DNA of 64,000 nt from CAVVYA01 sp963752345 (GCA_963752345.1 CAVVYA010000006.1:352516-416515), one strand, 5' to 3'. Counted from the stretch's first letter, positions 36,836 through 46,574 are shown. Program-made: numbers and translations. Notes: a model not told the origin generated them from the sequence alone.

Positions 36836-37913
36836 ATGGTTCGCGTTCGCATTCTCTGTGGCGTGGTTTTCCGTGGCGTAGTTTTCCGGGATTTGTTTCC
36901 CCGTGGCTTGTTTCTGGGTGGCTTGGCTCTGATCGGCGGCTTCGCCGTCGCTACGGCGGCGCAGGCGCAAGATTTCTACAAGGACAAGCGCGTCAATCTC
37001 ATCGTCGGTTCTGCGCCCGGTGGCGGCTACGACACTTTCGCGCGCACCGTCTCGCGCTACTGGCCCGAGCATATTCCCGGCAAGCCGACCTTCGTGATCC
37101 AGAACATGGCGGGTGCCGGCTCGCTGCTCGCCGCCAACCACATCTACAACGTGGGCGCCAAGGACGGCACGGTGATTGGCGCCGTGAATCCCGGCATTGC
37201 CACCGACCCGCTGCTGTCGCCCAACAGCGCCAAGTTCGACGCGCGCGCCTTCCATTGGATCGGCAGCCCGCTGCGCGAAATCCAGACCGGCGTCGTGTGG
37301 CACACCGCCGCGGTGCAGAGCCTCGAGGATCTCAAGACCACAGAGTTGCTGGTCGCCGGCTCGGGCGGCGCCTCGGAAGTGTTTCCCACCGTGAGTCAGA
37401 AGATTCTCGGGCTCAAATTCAAGGTGATCGCCGGCTATGCCGGCACCAAGGAGGGCGGCCTGGCGATGGAGCGCGGCGAGGTGCACGGCATCGGCGGCAC
37501 CACCTGGGCCAGCGTGAAGGCGACCTATGGCCAATGGCTCGCGGAAAACAAGATCAAGGTCATCGTGCAATACGGTTTGCGCAAACATCCGGAACTGCCC
37601 GACGTGCCGATGCTGATGGATCTGCCGATGACGTCCGAGCAGCGCGACGCGCTCACCTTCGTGCTGGCGCGCCAGGATCTCGGCCGGCCCTACGTCACGC
37701 GTGCCGGGCGTGCCCGCCGATCGCGTGGCGCTGCTGCGCAAAAGCTTCGTCGAGACCATGAAGGACCCGGCCTTCGTCAAGGAGGCGGAAAACCGCAAGC
37801 TCGACCTCGATCCCGAGCCGGTCACCGGCGAGGAACTGCAGAAGCTGGTGGCCGACATCTATGCGGCACCCGAGGCCCTCATTACGAAACTGCGCGACAT
37901 GGGGGTACGATGA
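36836..37913 (+). CDS. Bug/TctC-type tripartite tricarboxylate transporter receptor, frameshifted
   Basis: About 358 residues. The ATG at 36836 follows GGGAGGGG. The signal peptide is long and internally repetitive (GVVFRGVVFRDLFPRGLFLG) and ends ATAAQAQ. The mature part has family motifs VNLIVGSAPGGGYDTFARTV, IQNMAGAGSLLAANHIYN and the LDLDPEPVTGEELQKLVADI ending. One extra base near 37702 shifts the frame (PGVPADRVALLRKSFVETMK follows). These receptors bind carboxylates; no TctA/TctB membrane genes are in the window. Confidence 0.85.
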
Positions 37914-37980
37914 ACGGGGCCTGCGCTGAAGGTGGGACGCTCTGTTCATTTCGGCAAGCCAGTGCCACCAAGCCCAGCCA

Positions 37981-38000
37981 AACTTTGCCGCAACCTTGCC
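37981..38000. promoter_or_regulatory. Candidate response-regulator operator 1
   Basis: AACTTTGCCGCAACCTTGCC: two TTGCC half-sites 11 bp apart, the spacing of tandem OmpR-type sites. An 18/20 match lies at 41819-41838. It is 111 bp upstream of the glycine-zipper gene. Assignment to the nearby OmpR-type regulator is inference. Confidence 0.45.
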
Positions 38001-38110
38001 ACACGATGGTATGCCGCCGATCTGCTAGTGATCTCGGTTGACCGGCGCGAATCCTGACCGCTCTGCGGGCCGGATCGCGCCGGGAGAAGAACCACTTTAA
38101 GGTCGCATCC

Positions 38111-38809
38111 GTGCGTAACACCAGTCTGCTTGCCACCTGCCTCGCCGCCCTGTCTTTCGTGATCGCTACGGCCGCTCCGGCCCTCGCCGACGGAGACAAG
38201 AAACACCACCGGCATCACCACCACTACGAACGTCACGATCATGATGATGACGATGGCGACCGGCGCAAAAAGCGCCGCACTGTCATCATTCATCGGGCGC
38301 CTGTGGTGTTCGTCGGCGGCCCGCCGCCGTGGATGGCGGATTACGGTACTCGCCGCATGCAGGGGCGCTACGTGCCGCCTTACGGCATCCATGCAAGCCG
38401 GTGCGACCGGCAGCTCATCGGCCGCGAACTGGCGGGCCAGGTGATCGGCGGCGTCGGCGGCGCCGTCCTCGGTTCGCAGATCGGTCAAGGCGACGGGCGG
38501 GTCATCGCCACCGCTGGCGGCACCCTGCTCGGCATGCTGATCGGCGGCGCGGTTGGCCGTAGCCTCGATCAGGCCGATTACGCCTGCGCCGGCCAGGTGC
38601 TCGAGCACGCACCGAATAATCGTACCATCGTATGGCGCAATCCCGAGACGGGCGGGGCCTACCGCCTGACCCCGACCAGCGCTTATCAGGTGCAGGATGG
38701 TTACTGCCGAGAATATACGTCGGTCGCCACGGTGGCCGGACGCTCGCAGACGATCTACGGCACCGCTTGCCGCCAGCCGGACGGCGCCTGGCAGATTGTC
38801 CAACAATAG
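38111..38809 (+). CDS. Exported glycine-zipper protein with His/Asp-rich segment
   Basis: 232 residues from the GTG at 38111. A signal peptide (LLATCLAALSFVIATAAPALA) is followed by a His/Asp-rich stretch (KKHHRHHHHYERHDHDDDD) that could bind metals. A glycine zipper (LAGQVIGGVGGAVLGSQIGQ, GGTLLGMLIGGAVGRSLDQ) is typical of 17-kDa-antigen/SmpA-type outer-membrane lipoproteins, though no lipobox is present. The C-terminal domain has paired Cys and aromatic residues. The candidate operator upstream suggests control by the two-component pair encoded nearby. Confidence 0.75.
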   Translation: MRNTSLLATCLAALSFVIATAAPALADGDKKHHRHHHHYERHDHDDDDGDRRKKRRTVIIHRAPVVFVGGPPPWMADYGTRRMQGRYVPPYGIHASRCDRQLIGRELAGQVIGGVGGAVLGSQIGQGDGRVIATAGGTLLGMLIGGAVGRSLDQADYACAGQVLEHAPNNRTIVWRNPETGGAYRLTPTSAYQVQDGYCREYTSVATVAGRSQTIYGTACRQPDGAWQIVQQ

Positions 38810-38994
38810 ACAAAATCCCCATATAGCGTGGCTGCCGTCGCGAAGGGCGGCATATCTGGCCGGCGCGATACGGACCGTGCGGGTATTTATGCTTGATTCT
38901 CCGCGTGGGTGCTTTATCCCGGGGGCATCTGCTATTCTGCCGACCTGGCGTTCCCTCGGAATGTCAGCCAGTCACATAGGGATAAAATCGATTT

Positions 38995-39495
38995 ATGCCG
39001 GCAAGGGCGATACGGGGGAGCACTGCTGTGCGACTGCACGGCCTGTGGTTGAGTCTCGCTGCGGGCTTGGCGCTGGGTGCGTGCGAACTGCCCCACCAGA
39101 TGCCGCAGGAGGAGCCGGTGCCGCCGCCAGCCGCCGCGGACAATGGCGCCGCAACCGCAAGTGCGGCCGTGCCGGCGCCGCCATTGGCGAAACCGGCGCC
39201 GCCGACCGCACCGCCGCCGAAGCCGTCGATCGAACCGCAATCCCTGGTCGGACTGGGCGAGGAGGAGATCACCCGTACGCTCGGCGAACCACGCGAGGTG
39301 CGCAATGATCCGCCGGCCATGGTTTGGAGCTACGCGGTCAACGATTGCCGATTCGATCTGTTCTTCTATTTGGATCTCAAAAGCCAGGACTTCCGGGCTC
39401 TTGCCTATAACTTTGAACCGAATACTTCCTCGGATGGGACGAAAAAGGTTTGTCTAGCGAGAATTCAAGAAGCGAACCGTGACCGTAGACGCTGA
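38995..39495 (+). CDS. Predicted lipoprotein
   Basis: 166 residues. The lipobox is LALGAC after a hydrophobic stretch (LHGLWLSLAAGLALG). A Pro/Ala-rich linker follows, then a small C-terminal domain (IEPQSLVGLGEEEITRTLGE, MVWSYAVNDCRFDLFFYLDL) resembling BamE/SmpA-type folds in pattern, though not enough to name. The start may be the ATG at 38995 or the GTG at 39028. The last 17 bases overlap the response regulator gene, so the three genes form an operon. Confidence 0.7.
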   Translation: MPARAIRGSTAVRLHGLWLSLAAGLALGACELPHQMPQEEPVPPPAAADNGAATASAAVPAPPLAKPAPPTAPPPKPSIEPQSLVGLGEEEITRTLGEPREVRNDPPAMVWSYAVNDCRFDLFFYLDLKSQDFRALAYNFEPNTSSDGTKKVCLARIQEANRDRRR

Positions 39496-40258
39496 GATTC
39501 AACAAGCTCAGGCGGCACAGGCCACGAGCCGCATCGTGCTGATCGACGACGATGAGCTGTTCCGGGAATCCTTGGAGCAGAACTTGCGCGACAGCGGATT
39601 TTCCGTGCGCGCGTTCGATCGTGGCGAGCCGGCGCTGACCTTCTTCGAGGGCGGCGGCGGCGCCGACGTGGTGCTGCTCGATTGGAAGATGCCGGAAATG
39701 AACGGCATCGAGGTGCTGCGCAAGCTGCGCCAAATCAATCAGGATGTGCCGGTCATCTTTCTTACCGTCCTCAGCGATCAGATCTATGAGGAAGCCGCGC
39801 TGCTCAGTGGCGCGGTCGATTTCGTCGAGAAATCGCGCAGCTTCACCATCCTGCTCAAGCGCATGGGGCTCATCCTCGGCGGCGTCAAGGCCGGTGCCGG
39901 CGGTGCGGCGCCCGCGGCCCAGAACGGCGACGGCTCGGTCGTGATGACGGTCGGCAGCCTGGAACTCAATCTCGAATCGAACCGCGCCTTTTGGCGTCAG
40001 GGGCAAGTCGAACTGACGCTCACGGAATTCGAGATCGTCCGTTTCCTGGTGTCGCGCGCCGGCCAGGATATCCGCTACCGCGAAATCTACGACCTGGTGC
40101 ATGGCAAGGGCTTCGTCGCGGGCGAGGGGCCCGAAGGCTATCGCGCCAATGTGCGTACCTTCATCAAGCGGATCCGGCAGAAATTCCGCAACATCGACGC
40201 CAAATTCGAGCAGATCGAGAACTATCCCGGGTTCGGATACCGCTGGCGCGAGGGATAA
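39479..40258 (+). CDS. OmpR-family response regulator
   Basis: 259 residues from the GTG at 39479. The receiver domain has the acidic pocket (VLIDDDELF), phosphoacceptor Asp in VLLDWKMPEMNG, Thr in IFLTVLS and Lys in DFVEKSRSF. A Gly/Ala linker leads to a C-terminal winged helix (LTLTEFEIVRFLVSRAGQDI, RANVRTFIKRIRQKFRNIDA). It resembles ChvI-type regulators in general design but I would not assign that name. It is co-transcribed with the kinase gene 10 bp downstream. Confidence 0.92.
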   Translation: MTVDAEIQQAQAAQATSRIVLIDDDELFRESLEQNLRDSGFSVRAFDRGEPALTFFEGGGGADVVLLDWKMPEMNGIEVLRKLRQINQDVPVIFLTVLSDQIYEEAALLSGAVDFVEKSRSFTILLKRMGLILGGVKAGAGGAAPAAQNGDGSVVMTVGSLELNLESNRAFWRQGQVELTLTEFEIVRFLVSRAGQDIRYREIYDLVHGKGFVAGEGPEGYRANVRTFIKRIRQKFRNIDAKFEQIENYPGFGYRWREG

Positions 40259-40268
40259 GGGCAAGCCA

Positions 40269-41768
40269 ATGCGTATCCTGCCCAAGATCGCTTCCTCGAT
40301 CGCCGCGAAGCTCGCCGTCATCCTTGTTGTGTTCGTCGCCTGTCCGCTGATCATCTATTACGAGTTCAAGAACGCGGACACCGAGAAGAACGCCCTGCTC
40401 CTGCGCAATGTTCAGGAGCAGGGCCGGCTGATCGCCCGCGGGCTCGAGCCGCTCCTGGTTTCCGCGGCCACCGAGGCGCTTCCTAAAGTTCGACAAGAAC
40501 TTGAACGGCTGTCCGAAAACCAGCTCAAGGTGCGTCTGCTGTTTCGGCCGCAAGCGGCTGATGCGGAAAACTTTTTCTATGTCGCGTCGGTGCCGCCCGT
40601 GGCCGCGGACTACCTGCAGCAGGAGCGCCGCGAGCTGATCGAAACCGGCATCCTGGAGCGCTTGCGCGACAGTTGCGCGGGCGACCGGGCGGTCGAGCTG
40701 CGCTACACCAATCCGGCGGGTGAGGAGGAAGTGCTGAGCTCGGTCACGCCGGTCAATACCCCGGAAGGCTGCTGGGTCGTCATCACGTCCCATACCAAGG
40801 CGGATTTCGTCGTCTCATCCCTCGCGCAGCCCTATTGGAAGACGCCGGAAGTGCGGCTCGCCGCCGGCATCTATCTGCTCATGGCGGTGCTGGTTATTTC
40901 GCTGTTCATCGGCATCTGGACGAATCTGCTGCGCTTCGGCCGTTTCGCGCGCGCGATCACCCAGGACCGGCTGCACGGCGCGTCATTCGTGGCGCTCAAT
41001 CGCGTGCCTGAGCTCGATAGCGTGGCGGAGGAATTCGACCACCTGGTGGGCACTCTGCAAGGCTCGGCCACGGCGATCCGCAACGCCGCCGAAGAAAATG
41101 CCCACGCGTTCAAGACGCCGATCGCGGTGATCGCGCAGTCGCTCGAGCCGCTCAAGCGCGCGGTGCCGCCGGAGAACACGCGCGGCCAGCGCGCGCTGCA
41201 GCTCGTCGAGCGCTCGATTGAGAAACTCGACGCGCTGATTTCGGCGGCGCGGCGGATGGATGAAGCCATCGCCGAGCTGATCAATCCGCCACGCGAAGAC
41301 GTCGATCTGTCCGATCTCGTGACCCAACTGATGGCAGGCTACGAGGACAAGGTGCGCATCTCGGGGCTGCGCATGGAGGTGCGGATTGCGCCAGGAATTC
41401 ACGTCATGGGCGGCATCGACCTGATCGAGACGGCGCTGGAGAACATCATCGACAACGCCTTCAGCTTCTCGCCGCCCCAGGGCGTCGTCACCGTCACGCT
41501 GCATCGCGAAGACCATGAGGCCGTGCTCATGCTGGCCGATAGCGGTCCCGGTGTCAATTCCCGCCATATCGACAAGATTTTCGAGCGCTATTTTTCCCAT
41601 CGTCCCTTGCGCCGCGAGCATGACGAAGCCATCGAGGGCGACTCACATTTCGGCATCGGTTTGTGGGTGGTGCGGCGCAATATCGAAGCGCTGGACGGCA
41701 CGGTGATGGCCGTCAACCGGGCCCAGGGCGGCCTCGCCGTGACCATCCGGCTGCCGCTCGCGCGCTAA
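40269..41768 (+). CDS. Membrane sensor histidine kinase
   Basis: 499 residues. Two membrane helices (KLAVILVVFVACPLIIYYEF and AAGIYLLMAVLVISLFIGIW) flank a periplasmic sensor of about 180 residues. The phosphoacceptor His is in ENAHAFKTPIAVIA, a variant H-box. The ATPase domain has the N-box (ENIIDNAFSFSP), G1 (LADSGPGV) and G2 (FGIGLWVV). It phosphorylates the regulator encoded just upstream. The signal is unknown; the neighbours are envelope proteins, so an envelope stress signal is plausible. Confidence 0.92.
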   Translation: MRILPKIASSIAAKLAVILVVFVACPLIIYYEFKNADTEKNALLLRNVQEQGRLIARGLEPLLVSAATEALPKVRQELERLSENQLKVRLLFRPQAADAENFFYVASVPPVAADYLQQERRELIETGILERLRDSCAGDRAVELRYTNPAGEEEVLSSVTPVNTPEGCWVVITSHTKADFVVSSLAQPYWKTPEVRLAAGIYLLMAVLVISLFIGIWTNLLRFGRFARAITQDRLHGASFVALNRVPELDSVAEEFDHLVGTLQGSATAIRNAAEENAHAFKTPIAVIAQSLEPLKRAVPPENTRGQRALQLVERSIEKLDALISAARRMDEAIAELINPPREDVDLSDLVTQLMAGYEDKVRISGLRMEVRIAPGIHVMGGIDLIETALENIIDNAFSFSPPQGVVTVTLHREDHEAVLMLADSGPGVNSRHIDKIFERYFSHRPLRREHDEAIEGDSHFGIGLWVVRRNIEALDGTVMAVNRAQGGLAVTIRLPLAR

Positions 41769-41818
41769 ACATCGGGTTTTTACAGCGCCTTACCGGCTCA
41801 AGTTGTGAGCCATGTCAC

Positions 41819-41838
41819 AACTTTGCCCTAACCTTGCC
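41819..41838. promoter_or_regulatory. Candidate response-regulator operator 2
   Basis: AACTTTGCCCTAACCTTGCC, an 18/20 match to 37981-38000 with the same 11-bp half-site spacing. It lies between the kinase gene and the gene starting at 41911, 73 bp upstream of that start. Confidence 0.45.
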
Positions 41839-41910
41839 GCAACAAGCTTTAGGTGCGCTCACCTAAAGTCTGCGTCGTCAGCAGTGTTTGCGTTCGAGGA
41901 GCGTAAGGGG

Positions 41911-42381
41911 ATGGAAGACAAACTGCACGCCATTGCCGAGGCGCGCCGCGCCCTTGAGGGCGCGAGCCAGACGATGGCGGCGGGGTTCATGGCGGAGATC
42001 GAGCGCATCATCGGTCTGCTTGGGACTCAGCGCCTACTCCGGCTTTCGCTGTTTCGCTTTGAACTGGACGGGCTGCCGCAAGCGGCCGCCGTGAAACTGG
42101 TCGATCGTGCGCTCAAGCCTCATGGCTTGGTTGGCGCGCTGCCGGACGGCGGTATCGGGTTTCTCTATCTCGGTCCCCGCGGCAAGCGGAACGTGGCGGA
42201 TTTGGCCCTGGTCCATCACATCACCGAGCGGCTGCGCATCGAGATTTACCGTCATGCGCAGTTCAACGGTGTGAGTTTGATCTCGAGTGCCGTGGTTCAC
42301 CGCTGGGCCGACGAAGTGGTGGACGCCTACGATCTGGTTGACGGGTTTCGCCATCCCATCGTCGCGACGAAGGCGAGCTGA
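41911..42381 (+). CDS. Hypothetical cytoplasmic protein (156 aa)
   Basis: Starts MEDKLHAIAEARRALEGASQ after GAGGAGCG. Two parts: a helical N-terminus and a mixed C-terminus with GALPDGGIGFLYLGPRGKRN and LVHHITERLRIEIYRHAQFN. No signal peptide or membrane segment. The fold could be a small regulatory or GGDEF-like remnant, but no motif supports this. The operator-like sequence upstream suggests it is a target of the adjacent two-component system. Confidence 0.6.
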   Translation: MEDKLHAIAEARRALEGASQTMAAGFMAEIERIIGLLGTQRLLRLSLFRFELDGLPQAAAVKLVDRALKPHGLVGALPDGGIGFLYLGPRGKRNVADLALVHHITERLRIEIYRHAQFNGVSLISSAVVHRWADEVVDAYDLVDGFRHPIVATKAS

Positions 42382-42416
42382 ATTTGGCGGCTAGTCCGCG
42401 TTAAAGGAGAACGGAC

Positions 42417-42878
42417 GTGAAGTTGCAACTGGCATTGGCAGGAATCGGGGTCGCACTGGTCGCCGTTTCCGTACACGCTAATGGCGGCGATCTACCGGCG
42501 GCGGTCGAGGTCAAGGCCTCGACGACGCGGGATGCCATGCCGGCAGTCGTGACCTCGCGCGGCCTTGAGGGCCTGTCGCCTGGTAATCGTCTGATCGCCC
42601 AGGCGCTCTACAATGCCCAGAAGGCCAGCACTTTGAGTGGCCGGCAGCCGTGGAGCCTGGAGCGCGTCGCCACGGCGCGCACCGGCGGCAGCAATTGGGG
42701 CGAAGTCTTCCAGCAGATGAAACAAGACGGTCTCGTGGAGGCCGAAACGCTCGGCCAAGTGGTCACCTGGTATCAATACCATCAAGTGACTCCGTTGCGC
42801 CCGACGCAGGATACCCCCGCTTCGCTGGCCGGCATGACGACGCCGACGGCCGCTACGACGACGACGACGACGAAGTAG
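42417..42878 (+). CDS. Exported hypothetical protein (153 aa)
   Basis: The GTG at 42417, after AGGAGAACG, starts a signal peptide (MKLQLALAGIGVALVAVSVH) ending ANG. The mature part is helical with RLIAQALYNAQKASTLSGRQ and GGSNWGEVFQQMKQDGLVEA, and a Thr-rich tail (AATTTTTTK). Periplasmic, not recognised. It follows the gene at 41911 by 35 bp and may share its transcript; a strong terminator follows. Confidence 0.6.
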   Translation: MKLQLALAGIGVALVAVSVHANGGDLPAAVEVKASTTRDAMPAVVTSRGLEGLSPGNRLIAQALYNAQKASTLSGRQPWSLERVATARTGGSNWGEVFQQMKQDGLVEAETLGQVVTWYQYHQVTPLRPTQDTPASLAGMTTPTAATTTTTTK

Positions 42879-42952
42879 GCAGCACATATCGCCCGCTCGG
42901 CGGGCGAGCCTGTTTGCTCTGATGGTCGGCCCCCCGGCGGCCACGGAGCGAG

Positions 42953-42993
42953 GGGCGCGGACGTCGCGACGGGCGTCCGCGCCCTTAATTTTT
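42953..42993. terminator. Bidirectional terminator between convergent genes
   Basis: GGGCGCGGACG (42953-42963) and CGTCCGCGCCC (42974-42984) form an 11-bp stem with a ten-base loop, followed by TTAATTTTT. It separates the genes ending at 42878 (+) and 43023 (-). Confidence 0.8.
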
Positions 42994-43022
42994 GTGCTTC
43001 GCGCCTGTCGCGCGCATTCGCG

Positions 43023-43496
43023 TCAGGCCCAGCGCCTTGGCCGCAGCATCAAGCGGAACGGCAACTTGATCAGCTCGTAGCACAGCCAGCCCAGCACGAT
43101 TCCAACCAGAACATAAACCGCGCTCGCGGTATCCAGCGGCAAGGCGGGGGTGAAGGCGGCAAACGCCGCTTCGGCGATATCCCGGTCGAGATGCCGCGCG
43201 AACTCGAACGGGCGGCGGAACGCGTCGGCATCCGCAACCGCATGATAGGCCGTCGACAGTTCCTCCACCCGGCGGCTGAACGCGCCGGCCATCCTGTCCT
43301 GGGACGCGGGATCGGTGCCGGGCAGCAAGTCACCGGATTGCAGCCGTGCCAGCGAGCGGCGCGCCTCGTCGAGGTGGCCGCCCAAGCGCTGCAGATAGGC
43401 GGCAATGAAGGCCTGGGTCTGCGACGCGGTGAGGCCGGTCAAGGCGGCGATCACCGTGCCGATCAGCCGATCGAATGTCCGCAAAACCCACATCAA
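43023..43496 (-). CDS. DUF2937-type inner-membrane protein
   Basis: 157 residues. A hydrophobic N-terminal stretch (LRTFDRLIGTVIAALTGLTA), a helical periplasmic domain (AYLQRLGGHLDEARRSLARL) and a C-terminal helix (AVYVLVGIVLGWLCYELIKL) fit the DUF2937 pattern. Function unknown. Divergent from the SDR gene. Confidence 0.7.
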   Translation of the reverse strand: MMWVLRTFDRLIGTVIAALTGLTASQTQAFIAAYLQRLGGHLDEARRSLARLQSGDLLPGTDPASQDRMAGAFSRRVEELSTAYHAVADADAFRRPFEFARHLDRDIAEAAFAAFTPALPLDTASAVYVLVGIVLGWLCYELIKLPFRLMLRPRRWA

Positions 43497-43599
43497 CTTG
43501 TCTCCACCGCCAGGCCGCCTGGTGGCAAACTCGCCAAAGCTATGGCACCTTCGCCCCAGCCATCATATCGCGCAAACAATAAGGGGGAGGGCGCAGGGA

Positions 43600-44433
43600 A
43601 TGCCAATCGATCTTGAAGATCGTGTCATCGTGGTGACCGGCGCCAGCCGCGGCCTCGGACGCGCCATGGCCTTGGCGCTGGCGCAAGCGGGCGGCCGCGT
43701 CATCCTGGCCTCGCCGGAAAGCAAGATGCTGCACGAGGCCGCCGGCGAAATCGAGGCCGCCTGCGGCAAGGGCCGCGCCCTGGCGGTGCAGACCGATATC
43801 ACGATCAAGGCCGATTGCGAGCGTGTGCTGTCGACCGCGCTCGACAGGTTCGGCGCACTTCATGTGCTGGTCAACAATGCGCGCCGCCCCCACCGCGGGC
43901 CGGGCCTGCCGGCCGAGGGCAATGTCCTGCCGTTCTGGCAATCCAATCCCGAGATCTGGCAGGAAACGGTGCAGGTCAATGTCAACGGCACCTTCCTGAT
44001 CAGCCACGTCGTCGCGCCGCATCTGATCGAGCAGGGCTGGGGCCGCATCATCAACCTGACGACCAGCCTCGATACCATGCAGCGTGGCCACAATTCGCCC
44101 TATGGCGTGACCAAGGCGGCGCTCGAAGCGGCGACCATGATCTGGGCGCAGGACCTGGTGGGCACGGGCGTCACGGTGAACTCGCTCATCCCGGGCGGCA
44201 GTTGCGATTCCGACCCCGACCGTCCGCCGCCAAAGCCCGGCCGCACGCTGCTGCCGGTCGACATCATGAATCCGCTGGCGGTGTGGCTCGCCTCCGACCT
44301 GTCCGACGGCAAGACCGGCGGCCGTTATGTCGGCAAGCTTTGGGACAGCTCGTTGCCGCCGGCGGAAGCCGCCGAGCGGTCGCGCGAGGCGCCCGTTTTG
44401 CGCGCGCCGGAAGTCAAGCGGCCGGCGCTCTGA
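43600..44433 (+). CDS. Short-chain dehydrogenase/reductase
   Basis: 277 residues. The cofactor motif is TGASRGLG, with the strand-4 NNA (LHVLVNNARRPHRG), the catalytic Tyr and Lys in YGVTK and an upstream Ser in NLTTSLDT. This is a classical SDR with an NAD(P)-dependent oxidoreductase role. The loop after NNA is long and Pro-rich (RRPHRGPGLPAEGNVLPFW), so the substrate pocket is unusual. Substrate unknown. The start is the ATG at 43600 with AGGGGGAGGG upstream. Confidence 0.9.
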   Translation: MPIDLEDRVIVVTGASRGLGRAMALALAQAGGRVILASPESKMLHEAAGEIEAACGKGRALAVQTDITIKADCERVLSTALDRFGALHVLVNNARRPHRGPGLPAEGNVLPFWQSNPEIWQETVQVNVNGTFLISHVVAPHLIEQGWGRIINLTTSLDTMQRGHNSPYGVTKAALEAATMIWAQDLVGTGVTVNSLIPGGSCDSDPDRPPPKPGRTLLPVDIMNPLAVWLASDLSDGKTGGRYVGKLWDSSLPPAEAAERSREAPVLRAPEVKRPAL

Positions 44434-44587
44434 TCGGCCGAGGCTCACAGACCGCTGTCACGGGAGAGTCTCGCTCCTGTCACGGCGCTGTCGGGCCCCC
44501 CTACCTATAAGGGGGCTCGGGCAAAGCCGCCTCTTCGAACTGGAAGGAGCGGCGTTGCCGGCAACCATTCCTGCCGGAGACAGAGCC

Positions 44588-46574
44588 ATGCAGCACGGAT
44601 CGAACGCGCCCACCCCTTGTGCGTCCAACGACAATTATCCCACGGACCTGGCGCTGGCGGCCACCTGCGACGATGGCCCCACCATGGGCGACATCGTCGC
44701 CGCCCGGTTCGGCCGGCGCGATTTGATGAAGGGCCTGCTGGCGGCGACGGCTTTGAGCGCCATCGCCGGCCCATTCGGCGTGATGGCGCGGCGCGCGGAA
44801 GCGGCGGCCTCGAGCTTCAGCTTCAGCGAAATCGCCCACGGCGTCGACGAAACCCATCATGTGGCCCCGGGCTACAACGCCGACGTGCTGATCCGCTGGG
44901 GCGATCCCGTGGTCGCCAATGCGCCGGCTTTCGACCCGATGAACCAGACGGCGGACGCCCAGAGCAAGCAGTTCGGCTACAACAACGATTATATCGGCTA
45001 TGTGCCGCTGCCGATCGGCTCGAACAGCGCCGATCATGGGCTGCTCTGCATCAATCACGAATACACCACGTCCGAACACATGTTCCCGAATCTGCCCGAC
45101 CCTGCCGCGGCGATGACCAAGCCGCTGGTCGACATCGAGATGGCAGCGCACGGCGCGTCGGTGATCGAGATCCGCAAGCAGGGCGGCAAATGGCAGGTCG
45201 TGCAGGGCAGCCCTTATGGCCGGCGCGTCACCGCCGAGACGCCGATCCGCATCGCCGGTCCCGCCGCGGGCCACGACCGCATGAAGACGAGCGCCGATCC
45301 ATCGGGCAGCAAGGCGCGCGGCATGGTCAACAATTGCGCCGGCGGCATCACGCCCTGGGGCACCTATCTGACGTGCGAGGAGAACTTCAACAACTACTTC
45401 GTCGGCGAAGTCGCCGGGCACGCCGAAGAAGCGAACTACAAAAGCTACGGCGTTCCCGGCAAGGAATATTCGTGGGGCAAGTTCCACGACCGCTTCGACA
45501 TCAACAAGGAGCCGAACGAGGCCAACCGCTTCGGCTGGATCGTCGAGATCGATCCTTACGACGCCAACGCGGAACCCATCAAGCGCACCGCGCTCGGCCG
45601 CTTCAAACACGAAGGCGCCGAATCCGTGGTGAACGGCGACGGCCGCGTGGTGCTCTATTCCGGCGACGACGAGCGGTTCGCCTATGTCTACCGCTTCGTC
45701 ACGGCCGGTCGGTTCAACGCGAGCGACCGCGCCGCGAACCGCGATCTGCTCGACAGCGGCACGCTCTACGCGGCGAAGTTCAACGCGGACGGCAAGGTGG
45801 AATGGCTGCCGCTCACCTATGGCAATGGTCCGATCACCGAGGCGAACGGCTTCCGCAGCCAAGCCGATGTTGTCATCGAGGCGCGCAAGGCCGCGCGGCT
45901 CATGGGGGCCACCCCGATGGACCGGCCCGAGGATGTGCAGCCCCTGAAGGGCACGGACAAGATTTACATCGCGCTCACCAACAATGACCGCCGCAAACCC
46001 GAGCAGGTCGATGCGGCCAATCCCCGGCCGCTCAATCAATGGGGCCAGATCGTCGAAATGACGGCACCGAACGGCGATCATGCCGCCGCCACCTATTCGT
46101 GGGAAATCCTCGTGAAGTGCGGCGATCCGGCGGTCGCCGATATCGGCGCCATGTGGAATCCGGCGACCACGGCGAACGGCTGGTTCGCCTGCCCCGATAT
46201 GCTGCGCCACCGACAATCAGGGCCGCCTGTGGGTCGGCACCGACCAGGGCGCGTCGTGGAAGAAAGCGTCCGGCACAGCCGATGGAATTTGGGCCATGGA
46301 CACCAAGGGTGCCGCGCGCGGCACCAGCAAGATGTTCTTCCGCGTGCCGATCGGCGCCGAGATGTGCGGGCCGGTGTTCTCGTCGGATGACAAGAGCCTG
46401 TTCTGCGCCGTGCAGCATCCCGCGGTGGACGGCACGGAGGCCTGGGAAAAATTCGGCCGCAAGTCGACCTTCAACGATCCGGCCACCCGCTGGCCGGACT
46501 TCAAGCCGGACATGCCGACCCGCCCGTCGGTCGTGGTGATCACCAAACAGGATGGCGGCGTCATCGGGAGCTGA
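44588..46574 (+). CDS. PhoX-family (DUF839) alkaline phosphatase, frameshifted at the 3' end
   Basis: About 660 residues. A Tat signal is present (ARFGRRDLMKGLLAATALSA, with the RRDxMK twin arginine), so the enzyme is exported folded. The mature part has the PhoX pattern: GLLCINHEYTTSEHMFPN, NNCAGGITPWGTYLTCEENF, NNYF, RFGWIVEIDPYD, TALGRFKHEGA. One extra base near 46209 shifts the frame (DNQGRLWVGTDQGASWKKAS follows). PhoX enzymes are Ca/Fe-dependent phosphomonoesterases of the periplasm. No Pho box was recognised upstream. Confidence 0.88.

Noticed and set aside
39479..41768. Naming the two-component pair ChvI/ChvG
   Set aside because: The regulator has the general ChvI layout, but the kinase H-box (ENAHAFKTP) and regulator C-terminus differ from those I recall for ChvG/ChvI, so the specific name is not supported.
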